From Artemia franciscana (taxonomy: Eukaryota > Arthropoda > Branchiopoda > Anostraca > Artemiidae), in NCBI RefSeq assembly GCF_032884065.1, contig NC_088880.1, positions 30,593,298 through 30,657,297 on the forward strand: DNA of 64,000 nt. Direction: 5' to 3'. Both the position numbers and the translations under genes were made by a program. Shown here in pieces: positions 46,824 through 57,700 of the stretch (its first letter is position 1; every line of letters starts with the position of its first letter). The notes under the pieces are model-generated. The model did not search any database. It saw nothing but the letters and a program-made list of their open reading frames with translations, and had not been told where the DNA came from.

Positions 46824-47460
46824 ACATAAAGCAAAAAAAATGATCAAAAATGAGGTTTTTAAAGGCAAAATAAAAGTACTGAAGAAAACACAGAAAGTGA
46901 ATATTTGAGAGAACAAACGTCTCTCTTCTTTATCGCGAACAAAGTAATATGATCAAGGAAAAAGTAAAAACCACAAAAAAACGCGGAAAGCACAACAAAA
47001 ACAATAAAATATCACCAAAAAATTATATAAAATTCAATAAAAGACTGAAATTAAAACAATTAAAATCAAATACCTAACAACAATAAAGTGAGTTATTCGC
47101 CAATATCCACGATTTGTACAAAAACTAAACAAATATGAACTGCCATCGACTGATACTAATGGACAACTGAGAAATAAAAGAAAAAATTTATTCACTCGAA
47201 TAAACGAAGCAGCCATTGAAATAAATTGCCAGTCAAAAATGAATAGATTTATTCAAGTGCTGCTTCGTTTGAGTGAATGAATTTTTTCTTTTATTTCTCA
47301 GTTGTTCGTTAGTATCAATCGATGGCAGTTCATATTTGTTTGGATTTTGTGCAAATCGCGAATATTGGCGAATAACTCACTTTATTGTTGTTAGGTATTT
47401 GATTTTAATTCTTTTAATTTTTGGTCTTTTATTGAATTCTATTTAATTTTTTTGGTGGTT
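46824..47460. repeat. Giant palindrome, copy 2, right arm truncated
   Basis: The left arm and central spacer correspond closely to copy 1 (AAACGAAGCAGCCATTGAA, GCCAGTCAAAAATGAAT). The right arm stops near 47,460, where the ~285-bp array begins (TATGGCACTTGGTATTAACC). The ~285-bp array thus joined or replaced the missing arm end. Confidence 0.85.
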
Positions 47461-48660
47461 TTTATGGCACTTGGTATTAACCAAGTGACATATAGCAATC
47501 GCAAATTCTGTCGGTTCTGAAAAAAATTAAAAAAAATGAGGTACTTTTAACTTACGAACGGGTGATCGGATCTCAATAAAATTTGATACTTAGAAGGATA
47601 TCGTGTCTCAAAGCTCTTATTTTAAATCCCGACCGGATCTGGTGACATTGGAGGGAGTTTGGGGTGGGGGAACCTAAAATCATAGAAAACGCTTAGGTTG
47701 GAGGGATCGGGATGAAACTTGGTGGGAAAAATAAGCAGAAGTCTTAGATACGTGATTTACATAATTTGAACGGATCCGCTCTATTGTGGGGAATGGGGGG
47801 GTTAATTCTGAAAAATTAGAAAAGTATAACGTATTTTTAACTTGCGAAGGAGTGATCGGATCTTCATGAAACTTCATATTTAGAAGGATCTCGTAACTCA
47901 GATCTCTTATTTTAAATCTCAACTGGATCCAGCATCGTTGCGGGAGGACAGTTGGGGGAGGGGGGTACCTGAAATCTTAGAAAATACTTAAAGCGGAGAG
48001 ATCAGGATGAAACTGGATGGGAAGAATAAGAACCTGTCTAAGATACGTGACTGACATAACCAGACTGGATCTGCTCTCTTTGGTGGAGTTGGGGGGGGGG
48101 GTAATTTTGAAAATCGAGGTATTTATAACTTACGAAAGGGTGACCAGTTCTTAATGAAATTTGATATTTAGAAGGATCTTGTGCTTTTTAAATTCCGATT
48201 AGATCCTGTAACATTGGGGGAGTTGGAGGGGGGAACCGGAATTCTTGGAAAACGTGAAAATTGGGGTATATTTATCTTACGAATAGGTGATCTGATCTTC
48301 ATGAAACTTGATATTTAGAAGGAATTCATATCTCAGAGCTCTTATTTCAAATCCAGACCAGATCTTTTGACATTGGGGAGAGGTGGAGGGGGAAATCTTG
48401 GAAAACACTTGGAGTGGAGGAATCGGGATGAAGCTTGGTGGATAGAATAAGCAAATGTCCTTGATACGTGATTGACGTAACCGTAGTGGATTTACTCTCT
48501 TTGGGGGAGTTGGGGGGAGAGGTTCAGTGATTTGGCGAGTTTGGTGCTTCTGGACGTGCTAGGACGATGAAAATTGGTAGGCGTGTTAGGGAGCTGCACA
48601 AATTGACTAGATAAAGTCATTTTCTCAGATTCGACCATCTGGGGGAATAAAGGGAGAGGA
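47461..48660 (+). repeat. ~285-bp diverged tandem array, copy 2
   Basis: Same head (TATGGCACTTGGTATTAACC, then AATTCTGTCGGT), same units (GATCTTAATGAAATTTGATA, 'ATCGGGATGAAACTTGGTGG', 'GGATCCGCTCT') and same end (GTGCTAGGACGATGAAAATT, then GCTGCACAAATTGACT) as 2,866-4,835. The (GTCT)n stretch of copy 1 is shortened to one word. Confidence 0.85.
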
Positions 48661-49210
48661 ATGCCTCCCCAACACTTTCTAAGAGTTTTAATTTGATTCC
48701 CTAAGCCATTCCTGAGATATTTTGCAAACTAGGGTGCACACAACATCTTTAATTTACTAAGTGCGCTTGTAATTTCAGGATTGTAACCTAGGGTAACTCC
48801 AGAAATTGGCCGAAAAAAACACCTCAAAGAATGACTCCAAGCTGATCGGAATATCAGGAACAAATATATATGCCTTTTTACTAAATTTTTTCTGTCAACA
48901 ACGGGATGTTTAATCAAAATTTGTACAAAAGGTCAAATTTTGATATGATGCCAAGGGGTGATGTGGGGTTACGAGGATACATGGGAGCAAAACGAATATG
49001 CGCGGGAACTGGTTAATCTCCTATTACGCTTGCCTCTTATAAATAACGCTTGAATTTTCACTCTCCGACCGGATGGGTACCCTTCCTAGCTTTTGCGACC
49101 GGGCCTTTTACGCGAATTTGTTGGGGAAATATTATATCAAAAGCAAAAATAATATGTTGGATGCGTATGGCCTCTTAATAAGGCAACGTTAGTGCATTTC
49201 CTGTAATATA
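48661..49210. other. Unassigned; block shared with 43,255
   Basis: Relationship to 43,255-43,340 as stated there. The remainder, up to copy F, is unassigned. Confidence 0.3.
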
Positions 49211-50830
49211 TCAAACACTTCGTGGTAACGAACTGTAGTAAAGAGCGACCCGGCTGAATAGTAACCAAAACTCTAAAAAACGGAATTTTGATACCAATAG
49301 TTAGATCAAAAGAATTGCATTTTAATGCTGATTCTAAATATATAAGTTTTAGCAAGTTTAGTTTTACCCATCAAAAGTTACGATCCAGAGAAAAAAAACC
49401 TATTTTAGAAAATAGGGGGAAACACCCCCTAAAAGTCATAGAATCTTAACGAAAATCACATCATCAGATTCAGCGTATCAGAGAGCCCTACTGTGCAAGT
49501 TCCAAGCTCCTATCTACAAAGTGTGGAATTTTGTATTTTTTGCCAGAAGACAAATCACGGATGCGTGTTTATTTGTTTGTTTGTTTTTTGTTTTTTTTTT
49601 TGTTTTTTTTTCCCAGGGGTGTTCATGTCGACCCAGTGGTCCTAGAATTTTGTGAGATGGCTCATTCGAACGGAAATGAAAAGTTCTAGTTCCTTTTTTA
49701 AGTGACCAAAAAATTGGAGAGCACTTAGGCCCCATCCCACGCTCGTTTTTTTCCCAAAGTCATCGGATCAACATTCTGCGATAGCCATTTTATTCAGCAT
49801 AGTCGAAAAACCTAATAACTGTGTCTTTGGGGACGACTTACTCCCCCACAGTCCCCGTGGGAGGGGCTTCAAGTTACAAATTTTGACCAGTGCTTACATA
49901 TAGTAGCCTAATGGTTATTGGGAAATATACAGACGTTTTCAGGGGGATTTTCTGGTTGGGAGAGGGGTTGAAAAGAGGAGGTTATGTGGGGGAAACTTTC
50001 CATGGAGGAATTTGTCATGGGGGAAGAATATTTCCATAAGGGGGGCGCAGCATTTTCTAGCATTATTTAAAAAAATAATGAAAAAATAAATATGAAAAAG
50101 TTTTTTCAACTGAAAGTAAGGAGTAGCACTAAAACTTAAGATGAACAGAAAATATAACGCATATTAGGGGTTAACCTGCTCCTAATTCCTCACTCATTAC
50201 GCTAAATTATTTTTAGTAATTTCAACTATTTATTCTACGGCCTTTGTGATTCAGGGGACAAAATTTAAGCTTTAGTGCAAAGAGCGTGGTATTGACGAGT
50301 GGGCGAACCCTCTCATATGCGTAATAAAAACATACGAATATAGAAGTTTGTTACGTAAGCTAATTCGTAAGCTACGTATATCTTTTACTAATGAAAACGT
50401 TCGTAAAAACTAAAAGTTCTAGTTGCCTTTTTAAGTACCCAAAAAAATTGGAGGGTAACTGGGCCTCCTCCCCCTCCCTTTTTCTCAAAATCATTCGATT
50501 AAAACTATGGGAAAGCCATTTAGCCAAATAGATATATATATATATATATATATATATGCAAATGTCAGTTTAATTATTCATCTGCGGAGAGCCGAAAGCA
50601 AAACATGGATTAACTAAAAAACGTTCAGAAATTAAATATAAAAAAACAAGTTTTTTTAAACTGAAAGTAAGGAGCGACATTAAAACTTAAAACGAACAGA
50701 AATTACCCCGTATATGAAAGGGGCTGTTCCCTCTTCAACGCCCTGCTCTTTACGCTAAATTTTTTACTGTTTAAAAAAGGAGTGTTGAGAGAAAGAGTCA
50801 AACTTTAGCGCAAAGAGCAGGGCGTTGAGG
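49211..50830 (+). mobile_element. 1.7-kb family, copy F (3' end lost inside the foldback)
   Basis: Starts TCAAACACTTCGTGG and follows the A/B block order. A (TA)n run (about 50,531-50,556) expanded in it. The terminal foldback breaks off after the loop at 'AGGGCGTTGAGG' (50,830), where sequence from another copy of the same family begins. Confidence 0.85.
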
Positions 50831-51996
50831 TTTGTCGAGGTTTCAAGTTTCTATCTGCAAAAATGTGGAATTTATGTTTATTCCCCAGCAGAAAGATCGC
50901 GGATGAGTGTTTATTTGTTTGTGTTTTTATTTTTCCCAGGGGTGATTGTTTCAACCCAGTGGTCCTAAAATGTCGCAAGGGGGCTCATTTGAACGGAAAT
51001 CAAAAGTTCTAATGCCCCTTTTAATTTAAAAAATTGATCATTTTGTTCAAAATAGTCGAAAAATCTAGTAACTCTGTCTTATAGAACGACTTAAACCCCC
51101 ACAGTCCTCAAGGGAAGGGTTATTGGGAAGTATACAGACATTTTCAGGAGGATTTTTTCTGGTGGTCGGGGGTAGGGGGGAGAGGGTTATATGGGAGGAT
51201 CTCTCATGGAGGAATTCTTCATGGGGGAAGAGATTTCCAAGCATTATTTAAATAGCGATCAGAAATTAAATTAAAAAAACAAGTTTTTTTTCAACTGAAA
51301 GTAAGGAGCAACAATAAAACTTGATACCAACCAAAATTATTACGTAAATGAGGGGATTCACTCCCTTGTCAATATCTCGCTCTTTACAGTAAAGTATGTC
51401 TACTAATTTAAAAAGAGCTATTTATTCTAATTAAACAGCTTTTAGGATTCGGGGGGCATTCTTAAGGAATTGGAACAGAATTTGAACTTTAGCGTAAAGA
51501 GCGAGGTATTGACGAGATGGCAAACCTTTTATTACGCATATGAGGGAGTTTCTTCCCTTCGTCAGTACCTCGCTCTTTACGCTAAAGTTAGAACTTTGCT
51601 AAATAATGGCCGATATCAATGATAATTCGTTTATGTTATTTTTCGGCCAATTTTAACATTTGATATTATCTTACCATATTCTTAACTATGATTTTTATGC
51701 GATAACAAACCAAAGATTTTGTATTTTTTGGCTTGTGGTTGTTGTTAAATATAAAGAAAACAAGATTTTACAACTGAAAATAAGGAACAACATTAAAAAA
51801 TGATACGAACAGAAATTATTACGTATATAAGGGGATTGCCGCTTCCTCAGTACCTCACTCTTTACGCTTATGTTTGACTTTTTGTTCAAATTATTTAAGA
51901 ATGACTCCTGACGCCAAAGGACCGTTTAATTAGATTAATAAGCTTTTTATAAATTCACAAACGTTTTAGCGTTAAGAGCGATGTATTTAAGCATTT
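50831..51996 (+). repeat. Partial copies and foldback pieces of the 1.7-kb family
   Basis: About 50,838-51,240 is a middle piece (ATGTGGAATTT, CCCAGGGGTGATTG, 'ATTTTGTTCAAAATAGTCGA', 'GGGAAGTATACAGACATTTT'). About 51,263-51,600 and 51,745-51,990 are foldback relatives with 'TCGCTCTTTACGCTAAAGTT' arms. The family has inserted into or recombined with itself here. No coding is seen. Confidence 0.65.
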
Positions 51997-54117
51997 AAAA
52001 CGAACAGAAATTACTCCGTGTATGAAAGGGGTTGTTCCCTCCTCAACGCCCCGCTCTTTACGCTAAAGTTTGACTCTTTCTCTCAATTCTACTTTATAAA
52101 ACAGTAAATAACTTTAGCGTAAAGAGCGGGACGTTGAGGAAAGAACAGCCCCTTTCATACACGGAGTAATTTCTGTTCGTTTTAAGTTTTAATGTCACTC
52201 CTTACTTTCAGTTAAAAAAACTTGTTTTTTTATTTAATTTTCAATAGAGTTGTGCTTGTTGAGCTTCCTTTTAAGGGATTCGATGGAAGGATTTTAAGAA
52301 TAACATCCCTCGTGAGACCATTCTAAATTCAGGTTAAGTGCCATATAAAGCTTTTCTTCTATTAATCAGTGCCGGATGTCTAACCTTGCAGCAAATCGGA
52401 ACGTACCCTTGTTTGGGCGTGTGTTATATAGTAGTAGTAGTAGTAGACAGGTTTAATAGCAAAAAATCGACAGCTATCGCTGATTTTTTCATTACTATAA
52501 ACATTAACTCTTATTGTGCATTTCGACGAAAATCGGGACGAAAGAATTACCGCATCGGTTTGTTCTTGCTTTAACGAGGACTAACTTATCTCGCTTTCTC
52601 GTTCTTGATGGTAGAGGTTGATCAGGTAGGATGTCACGGTGCTAAGGTTTAGAAAGCAAGAACTTTACAAAACTCATTATCAGAGTTTCACACCGGTTTT
52701 GGAGTGACGGCAGTTCTAGTTTTTGAATTAATGCATGTTTGATTTTGTCTCTCCGCAAATGAATAATTTAAACGAAATTTGCATATTAATTTTTTTTTTG
52801 CTAAATTACTTTCTCTTAGTTTTGACCAGACGATTTTGAGAAAAAGGGTGGGAGAGGAGGCCTAGTTGCCCTCCAAATTTTCGGTTAATTAAAAAGGCAA
52901 CTAAAAATTTTAATTTTTAGCGAACGTTTTTATTAGTAAAAAAATACGTAACTTACAAATTAACTTACGTAACGAACTTCTATATTCGTATATTTTTATT
53001 ATGTATATGAGAGGGTTTGCCCCCTCGTTAATACCTCGCTCTTTACACTAAAGCTTTAATTTTGTCCCAATTCTTTAAGATTGACCCCTGAACCACAAAG
53101 GCTGTAGAATAAATAGTTAAAATTACTAAAAATACTTTAGCGTAAAGAGCAAGGTATTTAGAAAGAGGTGAACCCCCCATATGCGTAATAATCTCCGTTT
53201 GTTTTAAGTTTTAATGCTGGTCCTTACTTTCAGTGGAAAAACTTTTTCATAATTATTTTTTTATTGTTTTTTTTTAATAATGCTAGAAAATCCTGCGCCC
53301 TCTTCTTGGAATTTCTCTTCTCCAAGACAAATTCCTCCAAGGGAAGGTCCTCCTACGTAGCCCATTCCCCTCAACCCCCCTCCCCCAACAACAAAATCCC
53401 CCTGACAAGGTCTGTACACTTCCAAATAACCATTACTGTGTGTAAACGCTGGTTAAAGTTTGTAACTTGCAGCCCCTCCCCCGGGGACTGTGGGGGAGTA
53501 AGTCAGCCCAAAAGACATAGTTTTTATGTTTTTCGACTATGCTGAACAAAACAGCTATCTCAAAATTTTGATCCGTTGACTTTGGGAAAAAAAGAGCGTG
53601 GGAGGGGGCCTAGTTGCCCTCCAATTTTTTTGGTCACTTAAAAAGGACACTAAAACTCTTAATTAACATTAAAATGAGCCCCCTTGCAACATTCTAGGAC
53701 CACTTGGTCGATACAATCACCCCTGGGGAGAAAAAAAAAAAACAAACAAACAAATAAACACGCACCCGTGATCGGTCTTCTGGCAAAAAAGTACTAAGTT
53801 CCACATTTTTGTAGATAAGAGCTTGAAACTTCTACAATAGAGTTTTCTGATACACTGAATGCGATGGTGTTATTTTCGTTAAGACATATGACTTTTAGGG
53901 GGTGTTTCTCCCTATTTTCCAAAACAAGGCAAATTTTCTCAGAATCGTAACTTTTGATGAGTAAGACTAAATTTGATGGAACTTATATATTTAAAATCAG
54001 CATAAAAATCCAACTCTTTTGATGTATATATTAGTATCAAAATTCATTTTTTTAGAGTTTTGTTTACTATTGAGCCGGGTCGCTCCTTACTACAGTTCGT
54101 TACCACGAACTGTTTGA
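51997..54117 (-). mobile_element. 1.7-kb family, copy G, interrupted by ~480 bp
   Basis: Reverse-strand copy. It begins within the left arm of the terminal foldback (AAAACGAACAGAAATTAC), continues to TTTATTTAATTT at 52,240, is interrupted at 52,241-52,720, resumes TTTTTGAATTAATGCATG, and runs in D order to the intact 5' palindrome (TACCACGAACTGTTTGA ending 54,117). Confidence 0.8.
52241..52720 (-). pseudogene. LINE C-terminal remnant(s) inside copy G
   Basis: On - the first ~200 bases encode, across frameshifts, a non-LTR retrotransposon end: NGLTRDVILKILP then SIESLKRKLNKHNSIE. This matches the copy at 57,340-57,700. Further upstream on -, VKARTNRCGNSFVPIFVEMH (about 52,505-52,570) resembles the end of a second LINE, and a short TAG/TAC repeat (52,425-52,447) lies between. 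It is eroded. The ORF on + (52,338-52,574) is its antisense shadow. Seven bases of copy G (CTGAACG) are missing at the junction. Confidence 0.5.
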
Positions 54118-54118
54118 T

Positions 54119-54475
54119 TAAACTAAATATATATTGGACTAGCGGCATATTGGACCTTATTTTTAGCACCATGAATTTCATCATGGAAAACAATCCTTTG
54201 ATTGATTTACTCAGTACCAATTGCGCTCTGGTCTTGAGAAGGCATAAGGGTTATCAGCCTTACTCATGTTAATTTTCCCCCGCCTTGAGTTTGACTCAGC
54301 TATCTATTGTATTTTCTGTTCGTTGTGAGTTTCATTTATTTATTGATAGTGATTTGTAGTAATTTTACGCTTGGAAGATTATTTGACTTTATTTTTGCTC
54401 ATTCTTGGCTTAATGGAGCTCATTACTTTTCTTTGAAAAACTTGTCTTGTGAAACAGGTTTTTTAAATAAATTAA
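54119..54475 (+). repeat. LINE 3'-UTR-like block, copy 3
   Basis: GGACTAGCGGCATATTGGA and 'AGCACCATGAATTTCATCAT', 'CAATCCTTTGATTGATTTAC' match, on the opposite strand, the region at 57,270-57,350 that follows a LINE coding end. It then runs into the 44,161/46,510 block (TGGAAGATTATTTGACT). Orientation is +. Confidence 0.6.
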
Positions 54476-54620
54476 ATATTTAAAGGCCAAAAAGGGTTTT
54501 GACAATACCTTCTAAGAGGTGAATGTGTTGTAATTGCTCAAACTTATATTAGTATTTGAAATTCATTTCTTATATATCAAGAATGCTTAGAAATAGCAAG
54601 TCCCCCGACAGAATTACTAG

Positions 54621-55755
54621 GTCATTAATGAAATGAATCTCACAAGTCGTCCTTCTCCTCAGTTTTCCAATCTTATCTCATTCAACATTGACATTGTATG
54701 GCTCAGGTTCGCTTGAAACAATGTTAATCAACATCGCATTGAAAAATAAATGCCAAGCACGTGACTTTCTCTGGGAACTTTTAGAATAAAATATCCCTCT
54801 TCCCAGGGACGTGTTGAAGAGACTATGACGTTTGGGGACTAATTCGTGTCAGATAATTTATAATAGCGATGCTTAGCTTTGAGTTGTGGAACTTTTGAAT
54901 CTAAGTTGATGAGTGAAGTCATATGCTACGAGTCACATAAATTACCAGTCTATTGCTTAGGGATGAAGCTCATCTATTATACCTATTTGCTTGTCATCCT
55001 ACCACGACTTATATCGCAGTAAAATTTGTAAAACTGCTGGGAAAATTGACAAAACTATAAAAAAACGATAAAACTGGACTCAAGTTGGTAAAACCCTAAT
55101 GCTAAACAGATACTTAACCATAATGTTCAATGTAAAAAATTCAAGAATGTTCAATGTTCAAGGTCATTAATGAAACGAACCTCACAAGTCGTCCTTCTTC
55201 TCAGTTTTCCAATCTTATCTCATTCAACATTGACATTGTATGGCTCAGGTTCGCTTGAAACAATGTTAATCAACATCGCATTGAAAAATAAAAGCCAGGT
55301 ACGTGACTTTCTCTGGGAACTTTTAGATTGAAATTTCCCTTACTGTTCCCAGGGGTGTGTCGAAGAGGCTATGACTTTTGAGTATTACTTCGTGTTGGAT
55401 GATTTATAATAGCGTAATGCAGAGCTTTTGAGCTGTGAAACCTTTAGATTTTTAATTGACGAGTGAAGTTTTAAACTAGGCTGATGTTGTTTGACTTGGT
55501 TGGTTAGGTTGACGAGTGAAGTTGTATGCTGCCAATCACACAAATTACCAGCCTATTGCTTAAAGATGAAGCTTTTCTGTTCTATCTATTTGCTGGCCCT
55601 CCAGCCAAAACTTGTTTTTCTGTAGAGTTGATATAACTTTAGAAAAAGCGACAAAGCTGAAGCAAAACGATAAAACAGGAGTCAAGTTGGTAAGACCATA
55701 ATGTGAGACAGATATGTAACCAAAGTGTTTCAATTTAAAAAGACACGTAAATTCA
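54621..55755 (+). repeat. ~542-bp tandem duplication, two diverged units
   Basis: The first ~170 bases of each unit (54,621 and 55,163) are nearly identical: GTCATTAATGAAA, 'CTCATTCAACATTGACATTG', 'AACATCGCATTGAAAAATAAA', 'GTGACTTTCTCTGGGAAC'. The rest is alignable with many changes (GAGTGAAGT, TTACCAG.CTATTGCTTA, 'AAAACGATAAAAC'). The second unit is longer by an internal insertion. Confidence 0.85.
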
Positions 55756-56499
55756 AGTGGCTTTGTATTATCATACCAAACAGTACATAAATTACATTTT
55801 ACCGGAGCCAATGCTTTTCCTGGTAAATATATGAATTTGGAAAATTGAGATTCCTTCTTTTAAGCATATTCTTGTGAATAATATTGGTGTAATCGACTCG
55901 CATCGCAACAAAAAACTCTAAGAAAAGAATTTGGTAATGAATGAAAATCAAAAGAATAATTTTTGATTCCGTTGATTTTCTAATTAAAATCAACTTGGAG
56001 GAAATAATGGAAAACTTGGAGGAAATAGAGCCATGCTTGATTGGAGTAAAGCCAAGACAGATAGTCTCAGTGAGAGGTAAAGTTGGCACAACCCTTTTCC
56101 AGAATTGTATAAAAATGATGTCATTTCACTTTTTGATAGATAGTCTATCGTCCATCTTAGGGCAGAGCTACTGTAAATAGGTATGGATTAAGAGTATTTC
56201 GAATATTCTATCAGTTTTGTAAGCCTTTTGAAGGCACTTTGAGACCCCAAATAAAATGTTTTTAAAGATTTATGACTGACCATGTCCACAGGACTTCTTT
56301 ATGCTGATTACAAATATATAAGGCTCATTGAGTTTAATGCTACCATTAAATAGTTAAGGGCCTGAGAAAATGCTGCGTAATTTTCGGAAAAAGGGGAAAC
56401 CATGAGTGATCTTAATGGAAATCATACCATCAAATTCACTATATCAGAGAACTCTACTGTAGAACTTCCATATTCCTATTGGCAACAAAATTTGGAAAA
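55756..56499. other. Unassigned; weak exon-like stretch on +
   Basis: About 55,941-56,075 is open on + with text such as LEEIMENLEEIEPCLIGVKP and ends at a donor-like GAGAG/GTAAAGT. No acceptor is convincing upstream and the - strand is also open. Treat as unproven. Confidence 0.2.
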
Positions 56500-57200
56500 T
56501 TTAATGACTAGTTCTAGTGTCTTTTTTCAGATACCAAAAAAATGAAAGGCAACCAACACCCCCCCCATCACGCCTTTTTTCCCAAAAGAAATCCAAAGTT
56601 TGGAGATAGCCATATAGTTCAGCATAGATGAAATGTCCAATAGCTATGCCTTTGGGTATGACATGATCCCCATAGTCCCTAGGGCAATGGCTGTAAGTTA
56701 CGTAATTTGCCTATTGTTCACTTATAGTATTTGTTACCGGGAAATATACAGTTTTTTGGGAGGAAGGATTTTCTATAGAGGGGGATTTTCCATGGGGAGA
56801 ATTTTCTGAGGGGGTAAAGTCTCCCAGGGGATTTTCCAGGGGAGAGGATCTCCTGGTACGATTGGAAAATGATCCGAAATTAAATAAGAAAAAAAGTTTT
56901 AAGCTGAAAGTAAGGAACATTAAAAATTGAAACAAACAGAAATTATTCCATGTATAAGGCCAGTTGACCCTTCCTAAACTTTTGCTCTTTACGCTAAAAT
57001 TTGACTTTTGTCATAAATCCTTAAGAAAGACAGCTCAAAGACATGGCTCGCCGAATTTCAACGAAAAGCACTTTTAAACAACTGTAAGACTTTAGTGTAA
57101 AAAGACTGGGTTGAGGAATGGACACCCCCCCCCATATCGAAATAATTTCTATTCGTTTTTGCTCCTTATTTTCAGTTAAAAAGACATTTTTTTTAATTAA
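56500..57200. repeat. Diverged internal unit and foldback of the 1.7-kb family
   Basis: 56,500-56,720 carries the internal unit order (GGAGATAGCCATATAGTTCA, 'CATGATCCCCATAGTCCC'). 56,760-56,860 is the G-rich block. 56,890-57,190 is a foldback relative (AAGCTGAAAGTAAGGAACAT ... TCCTTATTTTCAGTTAAAAA). Confidence 0.65.
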
Positions 57201-57700
57201 TTGGCGGGCCATTATTATTACAAAGATCCACAATAATGTAGAATTAATACAATAAAAACACAATTTTGAATCCAAACTGGGTAAATCAATCAAAGGATTG
57301 TTTTCCATGATGAATTCATGGTGCTAAGAATAGAGCTCGATATGCCACTAGTCCACTATTTATCCAGTTGTCTTTTTCAATAGAGTTGTGTTTTTTGAGC
57401 TTCCTTTTAAGCGATTTAATGGAATGGTTTTAAGAATAGCATCCCTCGTGAGACCATTCCAAATGTACGTTCAGTGTCATAAAAAGCTTTTCTTCTAGTA
57501 CTCAGTGCTGGGTGTCTCACCTTGCAGCAAATCGAAACGTACCCTTTTTCTGCGCATGCGTTATTGGCTCGGCAAACGGTAGTACAAGTCGAAATGACTC
57601 AAGGAAGTGAGGGTGGTGTATAAACATGTCGGAACAGCTAATGATACAGCATCAAATCTCGCACTGAAAGATTTGATCCTCTGGAGTGGTGCCATTAGGA
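57201..57700 (-). pseudogene. LINE reverse transcriptase C-terminus and 3' UTR (degenerate)
   Basis: One - frame from about 57,690 reads LQRIKSFSARFDAVSLAVPT, then SLSHFDLYYRLPSQ, a stop, RMRRKRVRFDLLQGETPSTE, stops, and TYIWNGLTRDAILKTIP. After a frameshift comes SIKSLKRKLKKHNSIEKDNW ending near 57,355. This is the usual C-terminal layout of non-LTR elements (basic RFDLL block, WN.L, then SxKxxLKK). The following 57,200-57,350 matches the + strand block at 54,119, so it is part of the 3' UTR. Four stops and one frameshift: dead copy. It is a different family from the LINE at 14,735. Confidence 0.6.
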
